Below, in pieces: positions 36,338-46,463 of a stretch of DNA of 64,000 bases (within the stretch, counting starts at the first letter, position 1; each line of letters starts with the position of its first letter). Both the position numbers and the translations under genes were made by a program. The notes under the pieces are model-generated. The model searched no databases. It was given only the letters and a program-made list of their open reading frames with translations, and was not told the origin of the DNA. Source of the stretch: Bradyrhizobium xenonodulans (GTDB lineage: Bacteria; Pseudomonadota; Alphaproteobacteria; Rhizobiales; Xanthobacteraceae); NCBI RefSeq assembly GCF_027594865.1, contig NZ_CP089391.1, forward strand, positions 62,001-126,000. Reading direction: 5' to 3'.

Positions 36338-37275
36338 GCGTGCGGCGCGGCCGGTGCCGTCTCGGCGGCCGATACGATCTGCGCGGGGCTGACGACCGGC
36401 TGCACCGATTTCGATGCGCCGTCCTGCGCCGGCGCCTTGGTCAGCAGGCGGCAGAGCCGCGCCAGGGTCGGACGCAGCTCGTGGCGGTGCACGACCATGT
36501 CGACCATGCCGTGCTCCTTCAGATATTCGGCACGCTGGAAGCCTTCCGGCAGCTTCTCGCGGATGGTCTGCTCGATCACGCGTGCGCCGGCAAAGCCGAT
36601 CAGCGCGCCGGGCTCCGCGATCTGGACGTCGCCTAGCATTGCATAGGAGGCGGTGACGCCGCCGGTGGTCGGATTGGTCAGCACGACGATGTAGGGCTGT
36701 TTTGCCTCGCGCAGCATCTGCACCGCAACCGTGGTGCGCGGCATCTGCATCAGCGACAGGATGCCCTCCTGCATGCGCGCGCCGCCGCTGGCGGCGAACA
36801 CGATGAACGGCGACTTCTTCTCGACCGCGAGCTCCAGCCCGCGCACGATGGCTTCGCCCGCGGCCATGCCGAGCGAGCCGCCCATGAAGTCGAAATCCTG
36901 CACGGCGACGACGACAGCGGCGCCTTCCAGCTTGCCGTAACCGACCTTGATCGCGTCGTTGAGGTTGGTTCGCGCGCGGGCATCCTTGATGCGGTCGACG
37001 TATTTCTTCTCGTCGCGGAACTTGAGCGGATCCGGCGTGACGTCGGGCAGCGCCACGTCGTACCAGGTCTCGTTGTCGAAGATCGACTTCAGACGCGCCA
37101 CCGCGCCCATGCGCATGTGGTAGTTCGAGCCGGGGATGACGAACTGGTTGGCCTCGACGTCCTTGTAGAACACGAGCTGTCCGGAATCCGGGCACTTGAT
37201 CCAGAGATTCTCCGGCGTCTCCCGCCGCAGCATGTTGCGGATCTTCGGCCGGACCACATTGGTAAGCCAGTTCAT
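36334..37275 (-). CDS. accD: acetyl-CoA carboxylase carboxyltransferase subunit beta
   Basis: AccD, with AccA, transfers the carboxyl group from biotin to acetyl-CoA to make malonyl-CoA. The 313-residue protein aligns over the full length: [63 protein letters not shown], and [17 protein letters not shown]. The N-terminal zinc-ribbon is degenerate: of the four Cys ligands only C28 remains; the others align with S31, I47 and S50. The catalytic core looks intact. It heads the accD-folC pair. Confidence 0.95.
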   Translation of the reverse strand: MNWLTNVVRPKIRNMLRRETPENLWIKCPDSGQLVFYKDVEANQFVIPGSNYHMRMGAVARLKSIFDNETWYDVALPDVTPDPLKFRDEKKYVDRIKDARARTNLNDAIKVGYGKLEGAAVVVAVQDFDFMGGSLGMAAGEAIVRGLELAVEKKSPFIVFAASGGARMQEGILSLMQMPRTTVAVQMLREAKQPYIVVLTNPTTGGVTASYAMLGDVQIAEPGALIGFAGARVIEQTIREKLPEGFQRAEYLKEHGMVDMVVHRHELRPTLARLCRLLTKAPAQDGASKSVQPVVSPAQIVSAAETAPAAPHA

Positions 37276-37370
37276 GGTTTGCTCCGATGTGCGACCCCGC
37301 TCGGGGACCGCCTGAAGGGATATATGGCGGCCGGGCCGCTGCCCGGCAAGCCGCCGTGTCGTCCGCGTTA

Positions 37371-37419
37371 GAGCATGATCCGGAAAAGTGTGAAGCGGTT
37401 TTCCGACAAGATCATGCTC
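37371..37419. repeat. GAGCATGAT dispersed palindrome, copy 1
   Basis: The ends GAGCATGATC and GATCATGCTC are inverted, enclosing CGGAAAAGTG...CGGTTTTCCG, itself an inverted pair. A divergent reverse-oriented copy is at 62957-63004. It lies between trpA and accD. Confidence 0.75.
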
Positions 37420-37448
37420 AAACTAAAGAGCTAAAGCGGAATTATGGC

Positions 37449-38285
37449 CTATTCGGCCGCCTGTTGCGCGCCCTTGACGCCCTGAGCCAGCGCCGCCGTC
37501 AGTTCGGCGACGGCATTAACGGTTTTGGCGGTCGCCCGCCCCTCGGCATCGAGGCTGTTCTTGAGCGCGTCGACCAGCGCGGTGCCGACCACCGAACCAT
37601 CGGCCTTCTCGGCAATGGCGCGCGCCGCCTCCGGCGTGCGGATGCCGAAACCAACGCATATCGGCAGCTTCGTATGCCGCTTGATGCGCGCGACAGCTTC
37701 GCCGACGACATTCGCGTCCGCCGCCGCTGCACCGGTGATGCCGGCGATAGAGACGTAATAGACAAAGCCTGATGTGTTCGCGAGCACCGCGGGGAGGCGC
37801 TTGTCGTCGGTGGTCGGGGTCGCGAGGCGAATGAAGTTCAGGCCCGCCTTCAGCGCGGGAAGGCAGAGCTCGTCGTCCTCTTCCGGCGGCAAATCGACGA
37901 TGATCAGGCCGTCAACGCCTGATGTCTTGGCATCAGCCAAAAACTTGTCGACGCCGTAGATGTAGATCGGATTGTAATAGCCCATCAGCACCAGCGGCGT
38001 GACGTTGTCGTCCTTCCGGAAGTCGCGCACCAGGTCCAGCGTCTTCTTCAAGGTCATGCCGTTCTTGAGCGCGCGCAGACCCGCCGCCTGAATCGAGGGA
38101 CCATCCGCCATCGGATCGGTGAAGGGAATGCCGAGCTCGATCACGTCGGCGCCTGCCTTGGGCAACGCTTTGACGATATTGAGCGACGTCGTGAGATCGG
38201 GATCGCCGGCCATCACATAGGTGACGAAGGCCGCGCGGCCCGCTTTCTTCAGCTCGGCAAAACGGGTGTCGATACGCGTGGTCAT
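37449..38285 (-). CDS. trpA: tryptophan synthase alpha chain
   Basis: TrpA cleaves indole-3-glycerol phosphate and channels indole to TrpB. The 278-residue protein has the catalytic Glu in [20 protein letters not shown] (also an Asp in [14 protein letters not shown]) and the phosphate loop [12 protein letters not shown]. It begins [20 protein letters not shown]. It is separated from trpB by about 500 bp holding the repeat-flanked DUF559 gene, which breaks an otherwise tight trpF-trpB-trpA operon. Confidence 0.96.
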   Translation of the reverse strand: MTTRIDTRFAELKKAGRAAFVTYVMAGDPDLTTSLNIVKALPKAGADVIELGIPFTDPMADGPSIQAAGLRALKNGMTLKKTLDLVRDFRKDDNVTPLVLMGYYNPIYIYGVDKFLADAKTSGVDGLIIVDLPPEEDDELCLPALKAGLNFIRLATPTTDDKRLPAVLANTSGFVYYVSIAGITGAAAADANVVGEAVARIKRHTKLPICVGFGIRTPEAARAIAEKADGSVVGTALVDALKNSLDAEGRATAKTVNAVAELTAALAQGVKGAQQAAE

Positions 38286-38307
38286 GATTCGGCGGCCGCT
38301 GTGCTAT

Positions 38308-38356
38308 ACCTCTCCCCTCCGGGGAGAGGTCGGCTGCGAAGCAGCCGGGTGAGGGG
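38308..38356 (+). repeat. left 49-bp inverted repeat of the DUF559 cassette
   Basis: Two stacked hairpins: ACCTCTCCCC-TCC-GGGGAGAGGT (38308-38330), then CGGCTGC-GAA-GCAGCCG (38331-38347) and GGTGAGGGG. It ends one base before the DUF559 ATG, and its GTGAGGGGG serves as the ribosome-binding region. Confidence 0.85.
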
Positions 38357-38357
38357 G

Positions 38358-38702
38358 ATGGAGAGGTTCAAGTCCAAATCGCGAAGACTCCGCGATTCAC
38401 AAACGAGCGCCGAAGCGAAGCTCTGGCAAGCGCTGCGCAATCGGCAGCTTGCCCGCTGGAAGTTTCGCCGACAGCACCCGATCGACCGGTACGTCGTTGA
38501 TTTCGTGACGCTCGACGGAAAACTGATCATTGAGGTCGACGGCGTGACGCATTCCACCCCGTCGGAGCTCGACCGAGACAAACGTCGGACGGAAGTGCTC
38601 GAAGCCTGCGGCTTTCTCATCGTTCGAGTCTCGAACACCGACGTGTACGAAAATCTCGAGGGCGTCCTCGAGCTGATCGCAACCTCACTCAGATTCGAGT
38701 GA
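38358..38702 (+). CDS. DUF559 (Vsr-like) endonuclease-fold protein
   Basis: A 114-residue protein of the DUF559 family, related to very-short-patch repair and restriction-type endonucleases. Features: N-terminal basic segment, TSAEAKLWQALRNRQL, WKFRRQHPIDRYVVDF (the F+RQxPIxxYxxDF hallmark, with the metal Asp), KLIIEVDGVTHS (ExDG motif), DKRRTEVLEACGF and the terminal RVSNTDVYEN. The domain is complete with no frameshift, so activity is plausible. It is transcribed opposite to trpB and trpA. The ATG at 38358 follows GAGGGGG from the left repeat; an upstream in-frame GTG would translate the repeat itself. Confidence 0.88.
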   Translation: MERFKSKSRRLRDSQTSAEAKLWQALRNRQLARWKFRRQHPIDRYVVDFVTLDGKLIIEVDGVTHSTPSELDRDKRRTEVLEACGFLIVRVSNTDVYENLEGVLELIATSLRFE

Positions 38703-38711
38703 GCGGAGAGG

Positions 38712-38760
38712 CCCCTCACCCGGCTGCTTCGCAGCCGACCTCTCCCCGATGGGGAGAGGT
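38712..38760 (-). repeat. right 49-bp inverted repeat of the DUF559 cassette
   Basis: Reverse complement of the left repeat with 2 mismatches, both in the first hairpin loop (ATC in place of TCC). It begins nine bases after the DUF559 stop and ends 22 bases before the trpB stop codon. Confidence 0.85.
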
Positions 38761-38781
38761 GAAGGGAGTGCGACACCCGCC

Positions 38782-39995
<1,214 letters not shown>

Positions 39996-39999
<4 letters not shown>

Positions 40000-40655
40000 C
40001 GGACGCTCAACTCTTGAGTGGCGCGCGCGGCGCGAATGAAGGCCTTGATCATCTCGGGATCCTTGACGCCGGAGGCGCTCTCGACACCGGAGGACACGTC
40101 GACGCCGCCGGCGCGAGTGACGCGAAGGGCCTCAGCGACATTGTCCGCGTGAAGCCCGCCCGAGACCATGTAGGGCAATTTCAGATCGAGATTTTCCAGC
40201 AGGTGCCAGTCGAACGGCGCACCCAGGCCACCGGGACGCGTCGCGTCTTTCGGTGCGCGTGCATCGAACAGGATGCGATCGGCAGCCGCGGCGTAACCGG
40301 GCAGCACGGCGAGATCGGCCGCGATTGCGACCGGCACGGCCTTCATCACGGGCCGGCCGAACCTCTGCTTGATATCGCGCACGCGCGCCACGCTCTCTTT
40401 GCCGTGGAGCTGGAAGATGTCGGGCGACAGCGCGTCCATGATGTTGTCGAGGGTCGCGTCATCGGCATCAACGGTGAGCGCGACCTTGAGCGCGCGGCCC
40501 TTCACCTGGCGACCGAGGTCGCGTCCCGCCTCCAGCGAGATATGCCGCGGCGACGGCGGAAAGAACACGAACCCCACCATATCCGCGCCAGCGTCGAGCG
40601 CGACGTCGAGCGTCTCGCGCGTGGACAGGCCGCAGATTTTGACGAGTAGGGACAT
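39996..40655 (-). CDS. trpF: phosphoribosylanthranilate isomerase
   Basis: TrpF isomerises phosphoribosylanthranilate to CdRP in tryptophan synthesis. The 219-residue TIM barrel begins [29 protein letters not shown], with the catalytic Cys in KICG and Asp in [19 protein letters not shown] and [16 protein letters not shown] bind phosphate. It is the first gene of trpF-trpB-(cassette)-trpA; trpC and trpD are not in the window. Confidence 0.96.
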
Positions 40656-40721
40656 GGTCTCAAAGCGGGTTCAGGGCCGCAAGCCGCGGCCGGAAAACAG
40701 GGTTTTCTGTTGCGGCCGCTT

Positions 40722-41114
40722 CTACAACGTCGCGCGCTGCTTGTCTCGCCCGATGGACCCGTAAAGGCCCGTCCCGGAGGGGACGGGGAGGCGCTGGGGC
40801 TCGGGTTTTGCTGCGGCCGCCCGGGCCCGCAGATCGGCCAGTTCGCCCCTGGCAGCCCGTGCTTCCGCGTCGTTCCGGCGCGCCGCGCGGCGCCAGTGCC
40901 GCTGGCCGAACCAGACCGCGCAGCCGCCTGCCAGGACGCCGAGGGCAGCCACCAGGATAAGCAACAGGAACAGCGGCAGTGTGATCGAGAATGACGGGTC
41001 GCTCGACACGAAGGGATCGAAGGAGACCGTGACGAAATGCCGGTTGGCGACGGCGAAGACCACCAGGATCAGGCCCAGCGGAATCACGATCAGCGCGGTC
41101 AGAAACTTTCGCAT
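40722..41114 (-). CDS. LapA-domain inner membrane protein
   Basis: About 130 residues with two transmembrane segments: FLTALIVIPLGLILVVFAVAN and LPLFLLLILVAALGVLAGG, separated by the short periplasmic FVTVSFDPF segment typical of LapA/DUF1049 proteins, which in E. coli work in LPS assembly. A charged coiled-coil-like tail rich in Arg/Ala follows. The ATG at 41114 (MRKFLTAL) is preferred to one eight codons upstream. It sits between ihfB and trpF, as is common for ihfB-lapA. Confidence 0.82.
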   Translation of the reverse strand: MRKFLTALIVIPLGLILVVFAVANRHFVTVSFDPFVSSDPSFSITLPLFLLLILVAALGVLAGGCAVWFGQRHWRRAARRNDAEARAARGELADLRARAAAAKPEPQRLPVPSGTGLYGSIGRDKQRATL

Positions 41115-41183
41115 CTCGCTTCGCTCGCCTTGAATCAAGCTTCCGGCCGCATCGCGCGACCGGGAGAAATCCTGACGCTGGCC

Positions 41184-41489
41184 TCAGTCCGGCGCGCCTG
41201 GATCCGGATGGTCGCGGTTCAGCCGTTCGCGCATTTCCTTGCCGGTCTTGAAGAACGGAACGCTCTTCTGGTCGACGGGCACATGGGCGCCGGTGCGCGG
41301 ATTGCGCCCGGCGCGTGCAGGACGATGCTTGACCGAGAAGGCACCGAAGCCGCGCAACTCGACGCGGTCACCGCGCGCGAGAGCCGCTACGATCTCTTCG
41401 AGAATCGCATTCACAATGTTCTCGACATCCCGCTGGTACAGATGCGGGTTGTGCTCGGCGATACGCTGAACAAGTTCGGATTTGATCAT
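41184..41489 (-). CDS. ihfB: integration host factor subunit beta
   Basis: IHF-beta bends DNA at specific sites together with IHF-alpha and assists transcription, recombination and replication. The 101-residue protein has the HU/IHF signature: [21 protein letters not shown] at the N-terminus, [20 protein letters not shown] across the beta-arm base, and [10 protein letters not shown] with the intercalating Pro. It lies downstream of sppA and upstream of lapA on the minus strand. Confidence 0.94.
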   Translation of the reverse strand: MIKSELVQRIAEHNPHLYQRDVENIVNAILEEIVAALARGDRVELRGFGAFSVKHRPARAGRNPRTGAHVPVDQKSVPFFKTGKEMRERLNRDHPDPGAPD

Positions 41490-41661
41490 CGAGAGATAGG
41501 ACCCGGAAGCGTGCGGATGACCATTTCCGTGAAAATACCGTGATCTGTCAAGACGCTAAATCAAGGTTGAGCGTCGTGAAAATACGTGACAAATGCCGAA
41601 AAAGCGGGCTGACCCACCACCCGCCAGACGCGAAAACCCTCGGATGCTCGCTTGGTTCCCG

Positions 41662-42642
41662 TCAGTTCGACGCAGCCGGCTGCCACAGGGCCAGCATTCC
41701 ATCCATTCCGAACCGATCGACCGCCTGCACGACGCCGGTTCGCCCGATCTGATGCGCAATCGAGCCTAAACCAAGCGCTTCCAGCGTTACGGCGGCTGCT
41801 GTCTTGAGAAACGGCAGGTCGCCGAAGCGGGGCTGGAGCTTGTAATCGCGTACCGGAAGACCCTTCTTGACGCTCTTCTGCTCGACCAGCCAGGTCACCG
41901 CCGTCTTCTCGTCGCCGATCTGGTCGATCAGCTTGAGATCGATTGCCTGGCGTCCGGTGAAAACGCGGCCATCGGCGACTTTTTCGAGCTGCGTGTCATC
42001 CATGCCACGCCGCTCCTTCACCAGGCCCCTGAACCAGGCATAGGAGTCCTTCACCAGCGCATCGAGCGCCGCGCGCGCCTCGGGGCTGGTCGGCTCAAAA
42101 CCATTCGGGGCGGCCTTCAGCGGCGAGGATTTGACCTCCTCGACCTTGACGCCGATGGTCTTCAGGAGCTCGGCGACGTTGGGATACTGGAACAGCACGC
42201 CGATCGAGCCGACCAGCGAGCTCTGCTGGGCGATGATGTGGTCGCTGGCGATCGCGGTGATGTAGCCGCCCGAGGCGGCGAGGCCCTCGACCACGACGAC
42301 GAGCGGCTTCTTCGCCTTCAGCCGGACGAGCGAATCGTAGAGCTGCTCGGAGCCGGCGGTGGTGCCGCCCGGCGAGTTGATGTGAACGATGACGGCGGCG
42401 GCCTGCGAATTCTCCAGCCGCTCCAGCGCCTGGGTGCGATCGGAATCGCTGCGGATCAGGCCCTCGATCTGGACCCGCGCAATCGAGCCGGCGGACGCAA
42501 ACGTGCCGCGCGCACCGGGTGTCGCGATCAGCGCGAAGCTTGCGATCGCCGCGATCGCGATCAGCGCGGCGACCACGCGCCAGAACGTCAGCTTGCGGCG
42601 GATCCTGCGGCGATCGACGATGATGTCCGAATCGAGCGACAT
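41662..42642 (-). CDS. sppA: signal peptide peptidase SppA (S49 family)
   Basis: SppA is a membrane serine protease that degrades cleaved signal peptides. The 326-residue protein is the short, single-domain form. One TM anchor lies at about 18-45 (VVAALIAIAAIASFALIA). INSPGGTTAGSEQLYDSL forms the oxyanion region, the nucleophile Ser is in EGLAASGGYITAIAS and the general-base Lys is expected in the downstream LVKDSYAWFRGLVKERR segment. It lies between rpsA and ihfB. Confidence 0.92.
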   Translation of the reverse strand: MSLDSDIIVDRRRIRRKLTFWRVVAALIAIAAIASFALIATPGARGTFASAGSIARVQIEGLIRSDSDRTQALERLENSQAAAVIVHINSPGGTTAGSEQLYDSLVRLKAKKPLVVVVEGLAASGGYITAIASDHIIAQQSSLVGSIGVLFQYPNVAELLKTIGVKVEEVKSSPLKAAPNGFEPTSPEARAALDALVKDSYAWFRGLVKERRGMDDTQLEKVADGRVFTGRQAIDLKLIDQIGDEKTAVTWLVEQKSVKKGLPVRDYKLQPRFGDLPFLKTAAAVTLEALGLGSIAHQIGRTGVVQAVDRFGMDGMLALWQPAASN

Positions 42643-42787
42643 CGGAATATCTCCAAATGAAAGACCGGTCGCGTTGTGCCGTCACAGCGTGACCATCGGC
42701 TTATCTGGATACATCAATTGCGGCGCATTTTGAAGAAAACAAGGCTGTGACCGGGTACCTCCATCCGGGCTACCGACTTGCCGCAAC

Positions 42788-42814
42788 AAAAAAGCCCCGG
42801 CTTGCGCCGGGGCT
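42788..42814 (-). terminator. intrinsic terminator of rpsA
   Basis: On the minus strand, arms AGCCCCGGC/GCCGGGGCT (42793-42801 and 42806-42814) with loop TTGC/GCAA are followed by six Ts (complement of 42788-42793). It lies 29 bases after the rpsA stop codon. Confidence 0.85.
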
Positions 42815-42842
42815 CTGATGTCAGCAAAACGATGCGTTTCGC

Positions 42843-44552
42843 TTACTTGTTGTCGCCGCGGTTCTTGAGCGCGGTGCCGAGGATGTCGCCGAGCGTCGCT
42901 CCCGAATCGGAGGAGCCGTACTGCGCGATGGCTTCCTTCTCTTCGGCGACCTCGAGCGCCTTGATCGACACCTGGACCTTGCGGGCCTTCTTGTCGAACT
43001 GGATCACGCGGGCATCGACCTTCTCGCCGACGGCAAAGCGTTCGGCGCGCTGGTCGTTGCGGTCACGGGCGAGCTCCGAGCGCTTGATGAAGGTCGAGAA
43101 ATCGGTCCCGGTGATCTTCACCTCGATGCCGCTCTCCTTCACTTCGAGCACTTCGCAGGTCACGACCGCGCCCTTCTTGACATCGCCCGGCTCGGCGAAG
43201 GGGTCACCTTCGAGCTGCTTGATGCCGAGCGAGATGCGCTCCTTCTCGACGTCCACGTCGAGCACCACGGCCTTCACCATGTCGCCCTTCTTGTAGTTGT
43301 CGATCACCTGCTCGCCCGGAAGCTTCCAGTCGAGATCGGAGAGATGGACCATGCCGTCGACATCGCCCTCGAGGCCCAGGAACAGGCCGAACTCGGTCTT
43401 GTTCTTGACTTCGCCCTCGACCACCGAACCGGTCGGGTGGCCTTCCACGAAGACCTCCCAGGGGTTGCGCATGGTCTGCTTGAGGCCGAGCGAGATACGG
43501 CGCTTGACGGAATCGACTTCCAGCACCTGCACTTCGACTTCCTGCGAGGTCGAAACGATCTTGCCGGGGTGCATGTTCTTCTTGGTCCACGACATCTCGG
43601 AGACGTGGATCAGGCCTTCGATGCCCGGCTCGAGCTCGACGAACGCACCGTAGTCGGTGATGTTGGTGACGCGACCGGTGAAGCGGGCACCCAGCGGGTA
43701 CTTGGCTTCGATGCCCTGCCACGGATCGTCCAGCAGCTGCTTCATGCCCAGCGAGATGCGGTGCGTCTCGTGGTTGATCTTGATGATCTTGACCTTCACG
43801 GTCTGGCCGATCGAGAGCACCTCGGTCGGGTGGTTGACGCGGCGCCACGCGATATCGGTGACGTGCAGCAGGCCGTCGATGCCGCCGAGGTCGACGAACG
43901 CACCGTAATCGGTGATGTTCTTGACCACGCCGTCGATGACCTGACCCTCTTCGAGGTTCTGCACCAGCTCCTGGCGCTGCTCGGCGCGGGTCTCTTCGAG
44001 AACCGTGCGGCGCGACACCACGATGTTGCCGCGGCGGCGGTCCATCTTGAGGATCTGGAACGGCTGCGAATTGTTCATCAGCGGCGCAACGTCGCGGATC
44101 GGACGGATGTCGACCTGCGAGCGCGGCAGGAAGGCCACGGCACCGTCGAGGTCGACGGTGAAGCCGCCCTTGACCTGGTTGAAGATGACGCCGTTGACCT
44201 TCTCGTTGTTCTGGAAGGCCTTCTCGAGCTTGCCCCAGCTCTCTTCGCGGCGCGCCTTGTCGCGCGACAGCACGGCTTCGCCGAGGGCGTTCTCGATGCG
44301 ATCGAGGAACACTTCCACCTCGTCGCCGACCTTGATCTCGCTGTCACGGCCGGGGCCGGAAAATTCGCGCAGGGCAACGCGGCCCTCGGTCTTCAGGCCG
44401 ACGTCGATGACGGCCATGTCCTTTTCAATTGCAACCACCTTGCCCTTGACGACGGAGCTTTCCTGCAGGTTGCCGCCTGCGAAGGACTCGTCGAGCATCG
44501 CGGCGAAATCGTCACGCGACGGGCTATAGGTATCAGCAGAAGTCGAAGCCAT
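42843..44552 (-). CDS. rpsA: 30S ribosomal protein S1
   Basis: S1 binds mRNA upstream of the start codon and unwinds it for 30S initiation. The ATG at 44552, preceded by GGAGAAC, gives 569 residues, the usual length. Six S1 RNA-binding repeats follow in order, with recurring GxVxxxxxxGAFVxL patterns such as ITDYGAFVDLGGIDGLLHVT and ITDYGAFVELEPGIEGLIHVS. In-frame sequence upstream of 44552 lacks S1 features and is rejected. It ends the aroA-cmk-rpsA cluster. Confidence 0.97.
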   Translation of the reverse strand: MASTSADTYSPSRDDFAAMLDESFAGGNLQESSVVKGKVVAIEKDMAVIDVGLKTEGRVALREFSGPGRDSEIKVGDEVEVFLDRIENALGEAVLSRDKARREESWGKLEKAFQNNEKVNGVIFNQVKGGFTVDLDGAVAFLPRSQVDIRPIRDVAPLMNNSQPFQILKMDRRRGNIVVSRRTVLEETRAEQRQELVQNLEEGQVIDGVVKNITDYGAFVDLGGIDGLLHVTDIAWRRVNHPTEVLSIGQTVKVKIIKINHETHRISLGMKQLLDDPWQGIEAKYPLGARFTGRVTNITDYGAFVELEPGIEGLIHVSEMSWTKKNMHPGKIVSTSQEVEVQVLEVDSVKRRISLGLKQTMRNPWEVFVEGHPTGSVVEGEVKNKTEFGLFLGLEGDVDGMVHLSDLDWKLPGEQVIDNYKKGDMVKAVVLDVDVEKERISLGIKQLEGDPFAEPGDVKKGAVVTCEVLEVKESGIEVKITGTDFSTFIKRSELARDRNDQRAERFAVGEKVDARVIQFDKKARKVQVSIKALEVAEEKEAIAQYGSSDSGATLGDILGTALKNRGDNK

Positions 44553-44818
44553 TTGTTCTCCAGTTGCGGGTGTCGTGCCGGCCGTTGGGTTCATGGGCGC
44601 ATCGCACGCGCAGTGTCGGAAGGCCCGCAAGACCTTCGAGCGACCGCTCGCTGCTCCGGCCTTGAGGCGGAACAGCGGAATCGGGCCGGCTGAGGCCCGC
44701 GCGTTCAATACGTGGAAATCTGTGTCCGGAGCCTGGATCGCGCCGGTCCCAAACCGGGGACCGAGGGTATCGACCTCAAAGAGCGGGAGCGGGCGATTCC
44801 TCCAATGACGGCGGCGGC

Positions 44819-45466
44819 TTAACCCCGCGACCGGCCCGCTCGGACGGCCTCGATAATGTCGATGGCGGCCCGGACGCCGCCTTCTATATCCAGTTGGGAG
44901 TTATCTAGCAAGTAAGCATCCGCGGCCGGTTTTAGGGGCGCAACCGGCCGGTTCTTGTCGCGTTCATCGCGCTGGATGATGTCGGCCAGCACGGCCGCCT
45001 CATCCGCCTCCTCGCCCCGCGCGCGCGCCTCCATGGTCCGGCGGCGTGCGCGGACTTTGGGGTCTGCGACCACGAAAATCTTCACGTCGGCATGCGGGCA
45101 GATCACGGTTCCAATGTCGCGGCCGTCGAGCACGGCGCCGGGCGGATCGGCGGCGAATTGCCGCTGGAAATTGAGCAGAACCTCACGAACCCTCGGGATC
45201 GCCGAAACGATCGAGGCGCCCTCGCCGGCCGCCTGGGTCTTCAGGGCGGGATTGCCGAACTTTTCCGGGTCGAGCTCCAGCGCCGCCGCGACCGCCGCCG
45301 CCTCGTCCCGGAGATCATGACCGGACTGCATCAAGGCATAGGCCACCGCGCGATAGATCACGCCGGTATCGAGATGACGGTAGCCGTAATGGTGAGCAAG
45401 GCGCTTGCCGAGCGTCCCCTTGCCCGAGGCCGCGGGCCCGTCGATGGCGATGATCATATCACTCAA
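44819..45466 (-). CDS. cmk: cytidylate kinase
   Basis: Cmk phosphorylates CMP and dCMP for nucleotide recycling. The 215-residue protein has the P-loop [48 protein letters not shown] and the lid [13 protein letters not shown]. Its ATG overlaps the stop of the preceding 135-residue gene by four bases (45463-45466), so translation depends on an inserted gene rather than directly on aroA. Confidence 0.96.
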   Translation of the reverse strand: MSDMIIAIDGPAASGKGTLGKRLAHHYGYRHLDTGVIYRAVAYALMQSGHDLRDEAAAVAAALELDPEKFGNPALKTQAAGEGASIVSAIPRVREVLLNFQRQFAADPPGAVLDGRDIGTVICPHADVKIFVVADPKVRARRRTMEARARGEEADEAAVLADIIQRDERDKNRPVAPLKPAADAYLLDNSQLDIEGGVRAAIDIIEAVRAGRSRG

Positions 45467-45870
45467 ACCTTGGCTGTCTGCGGCCCGCGCGCGCGTCGCA
45501 ATGGCCGCTCTTCGGTAAAAATGTTGCGAGACGCGAACTCCGCGGGGCTCGCAAAAGTGAGATATTCACGCATCGCGTCGGACGGGGACGACGCGGTGAA
45601 CCATGGTTCGGCAAGGCGCCGGGCCGGATCGCAGACCCATGCCGGCACTCGCCCAAGACGACGTTGCTTGGCCAGATATTCGGCGATTGCGCCGACCAGC
45701 GCGTCGAGCCGGTGGTCCTGCGTCAGCGCCGGCTCGTCCTCGATCGTCTCGTATTGAGCGAGGCTTGTCCCGGCCAGATCAAACGTGTCCACGAATTCAG
45801 CTAGCGTCGCGTCCTGCGGCGCGCCAGCGCGAATCCGGTCGACGGCTTCAGCGAGGGTATTTGGGCGCAT
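45463..45870 (-). CDS. hypothetical partner of the DUF6036-like nucleotidyltransferase
   Basis: A 135-residue protein of unrecognised family. Conserved-looking features are [32 protein letters not shown] and the end [21 protein letters not shown]. From memory, proteins with such PAW / PWF / SPAxFxxRNIF blocks often sit beside nucleotidyltransferase or HTH genes in toxin-antitoxin-like pairs, but I cannot name a family. It overlaps the preceding nucleotidyltransferase by 23 bases and cmk by 4, so all are translationally coupled. Confidence 0.75.
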   Translation of the reverse strand: MRPNTLAEAVDRIRAGAPQDATLAEFVDTFDLAGTSLAQYETIEDEPALTQDHRLDALVGAIAEYLAKQRRLGRVPAWVCDPARRLAEPWFTASSPSDAMREYLTFASPAEFASRNIFTEERPLRRARGPQTAKV

Positions 45871-46453
45871 CCGCTCCTCCCCCGAGGTCCATGTTCTTCA
45901 GCAAGAAGCGCTGCTTCTCCGAGGACGCTGCGCTTACCGGAAAATACCGACCAAGCAGCGCGATGGCTTCTTCTACGGTCGAGATTCCAACCACTTTCAT
46001 CAAGTTCAGGATATCCAGCCGCTCAGTCTCCCCCCGAACGGGATCCGTGATGCGAAACGCCTTCAATTTCAATGCCAGAAGATATGCAGCGGAGGGCACC
46101 GAGACCTCAAGCCCCGGTGGCGTACCGTCGCGCGGGAAAGTGCCGAATTCGAGATGGTCCGCGGCACGGTCCGCCAATGGACTGAGATGGAATACGACGT
46201 GATCGTTGAACCAGTCGGCGCCCCACCCATTCCTCGAGGCAATTTCAGCTACCGTCTTCTCCAGCCAGTCCGGCAGTGGATGCTCGAGCTTCGAGACGTC
46301 GACGTCCTCGGTCGCCAGGCGGAAATTGCTGGCGAGCATGAGCGCCGAGCCGCCATAGACCGCGATCTGAAGCTTGGTTCCGGCGTCGGCCGCAGCACGG
46401 CCAATCGAATCGAAAGCGTCCAGCAAAGCATCGCGGTCGAAGCCTGCGCTCAT
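45848..46453 (-). CDS. DUF6036/AbiEii-like nucleotidyltransferase
   Basis: A 201-residue protein with a minimal nucleotidyltransferase signature: IAVYGGSALMLASNFRLAT followed by EDVDVSK, that is GGSAL then DVDV, as in AbiEii and DUF6036 proteins; those relatives can act as toxins that modify tRNA or nucleotides. The C-terminus (LALKLKAF, ERLDILNLMKVVGI) fits the same group. The ATG at 46453 follows GAGG and lies 11 bases after the aroA stop; the TTG start upstream would overlap aroA and is rejected. It forms a two-gene cassette with the next gene. Confidence 0.78.
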   Translation of the reverse strand: MSAGFDRDALLDAFDSIGRAAADAGTKLQIAVYGGSALMLASNFRLATEDVDVSKLEHPLPDWLEKTVAEIASRNGWGADWFNDHVVFHLSPLADRAADHLEFGTFPRDGTPPGLEVSVPSAAYLLALKLKAFRITDPVRGETERLDILNLMKVVGISTVEEAIALLGRYFPVSAASSEKQRFLLKNMDLGGGADAPKYPR

Positions 46454-46463
46454 GGCCGCGGCC

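Larger units (their letters stand above)
38308..38760. mobile_element. repeat-flanked DUF559 nuclease cassette inserted in trpBA
   Basis: A 453-bp unit bounded by inverted repeats 38308-38356 and 38712-38760 carries one gene. The two 49-bp ends differ at only 2 positions when one is reverse-complemented. Each end is itself two hairpins: CCTCTCCCC/GGGGAGAGG with a 3-nt loop and CGGCTGC-GAA-GCAGCCG. The cassette splits trpB from trpA, and a related gene-less element lies at 51051-51205. No obvious target-site duplication is visible. Calling it mobile is an inference from structure. Confidence 0.6.

Noticed and set aside
36338..37195. N-terminal extension of the folC frame to 733 residues
   Set aside because: It overlaps accD out of frame on the same strand; the Mur-ligase domain starts just after the GTG at 36337, which overlaps the accD stop in the usual coupled manner.
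43344..44693. 449-residue open frame on the plus strand
   Set aside because: Antisense to the S1 repeats of rpsA; composition is a mirrored repeat of S1 codons and no recognisable fold.
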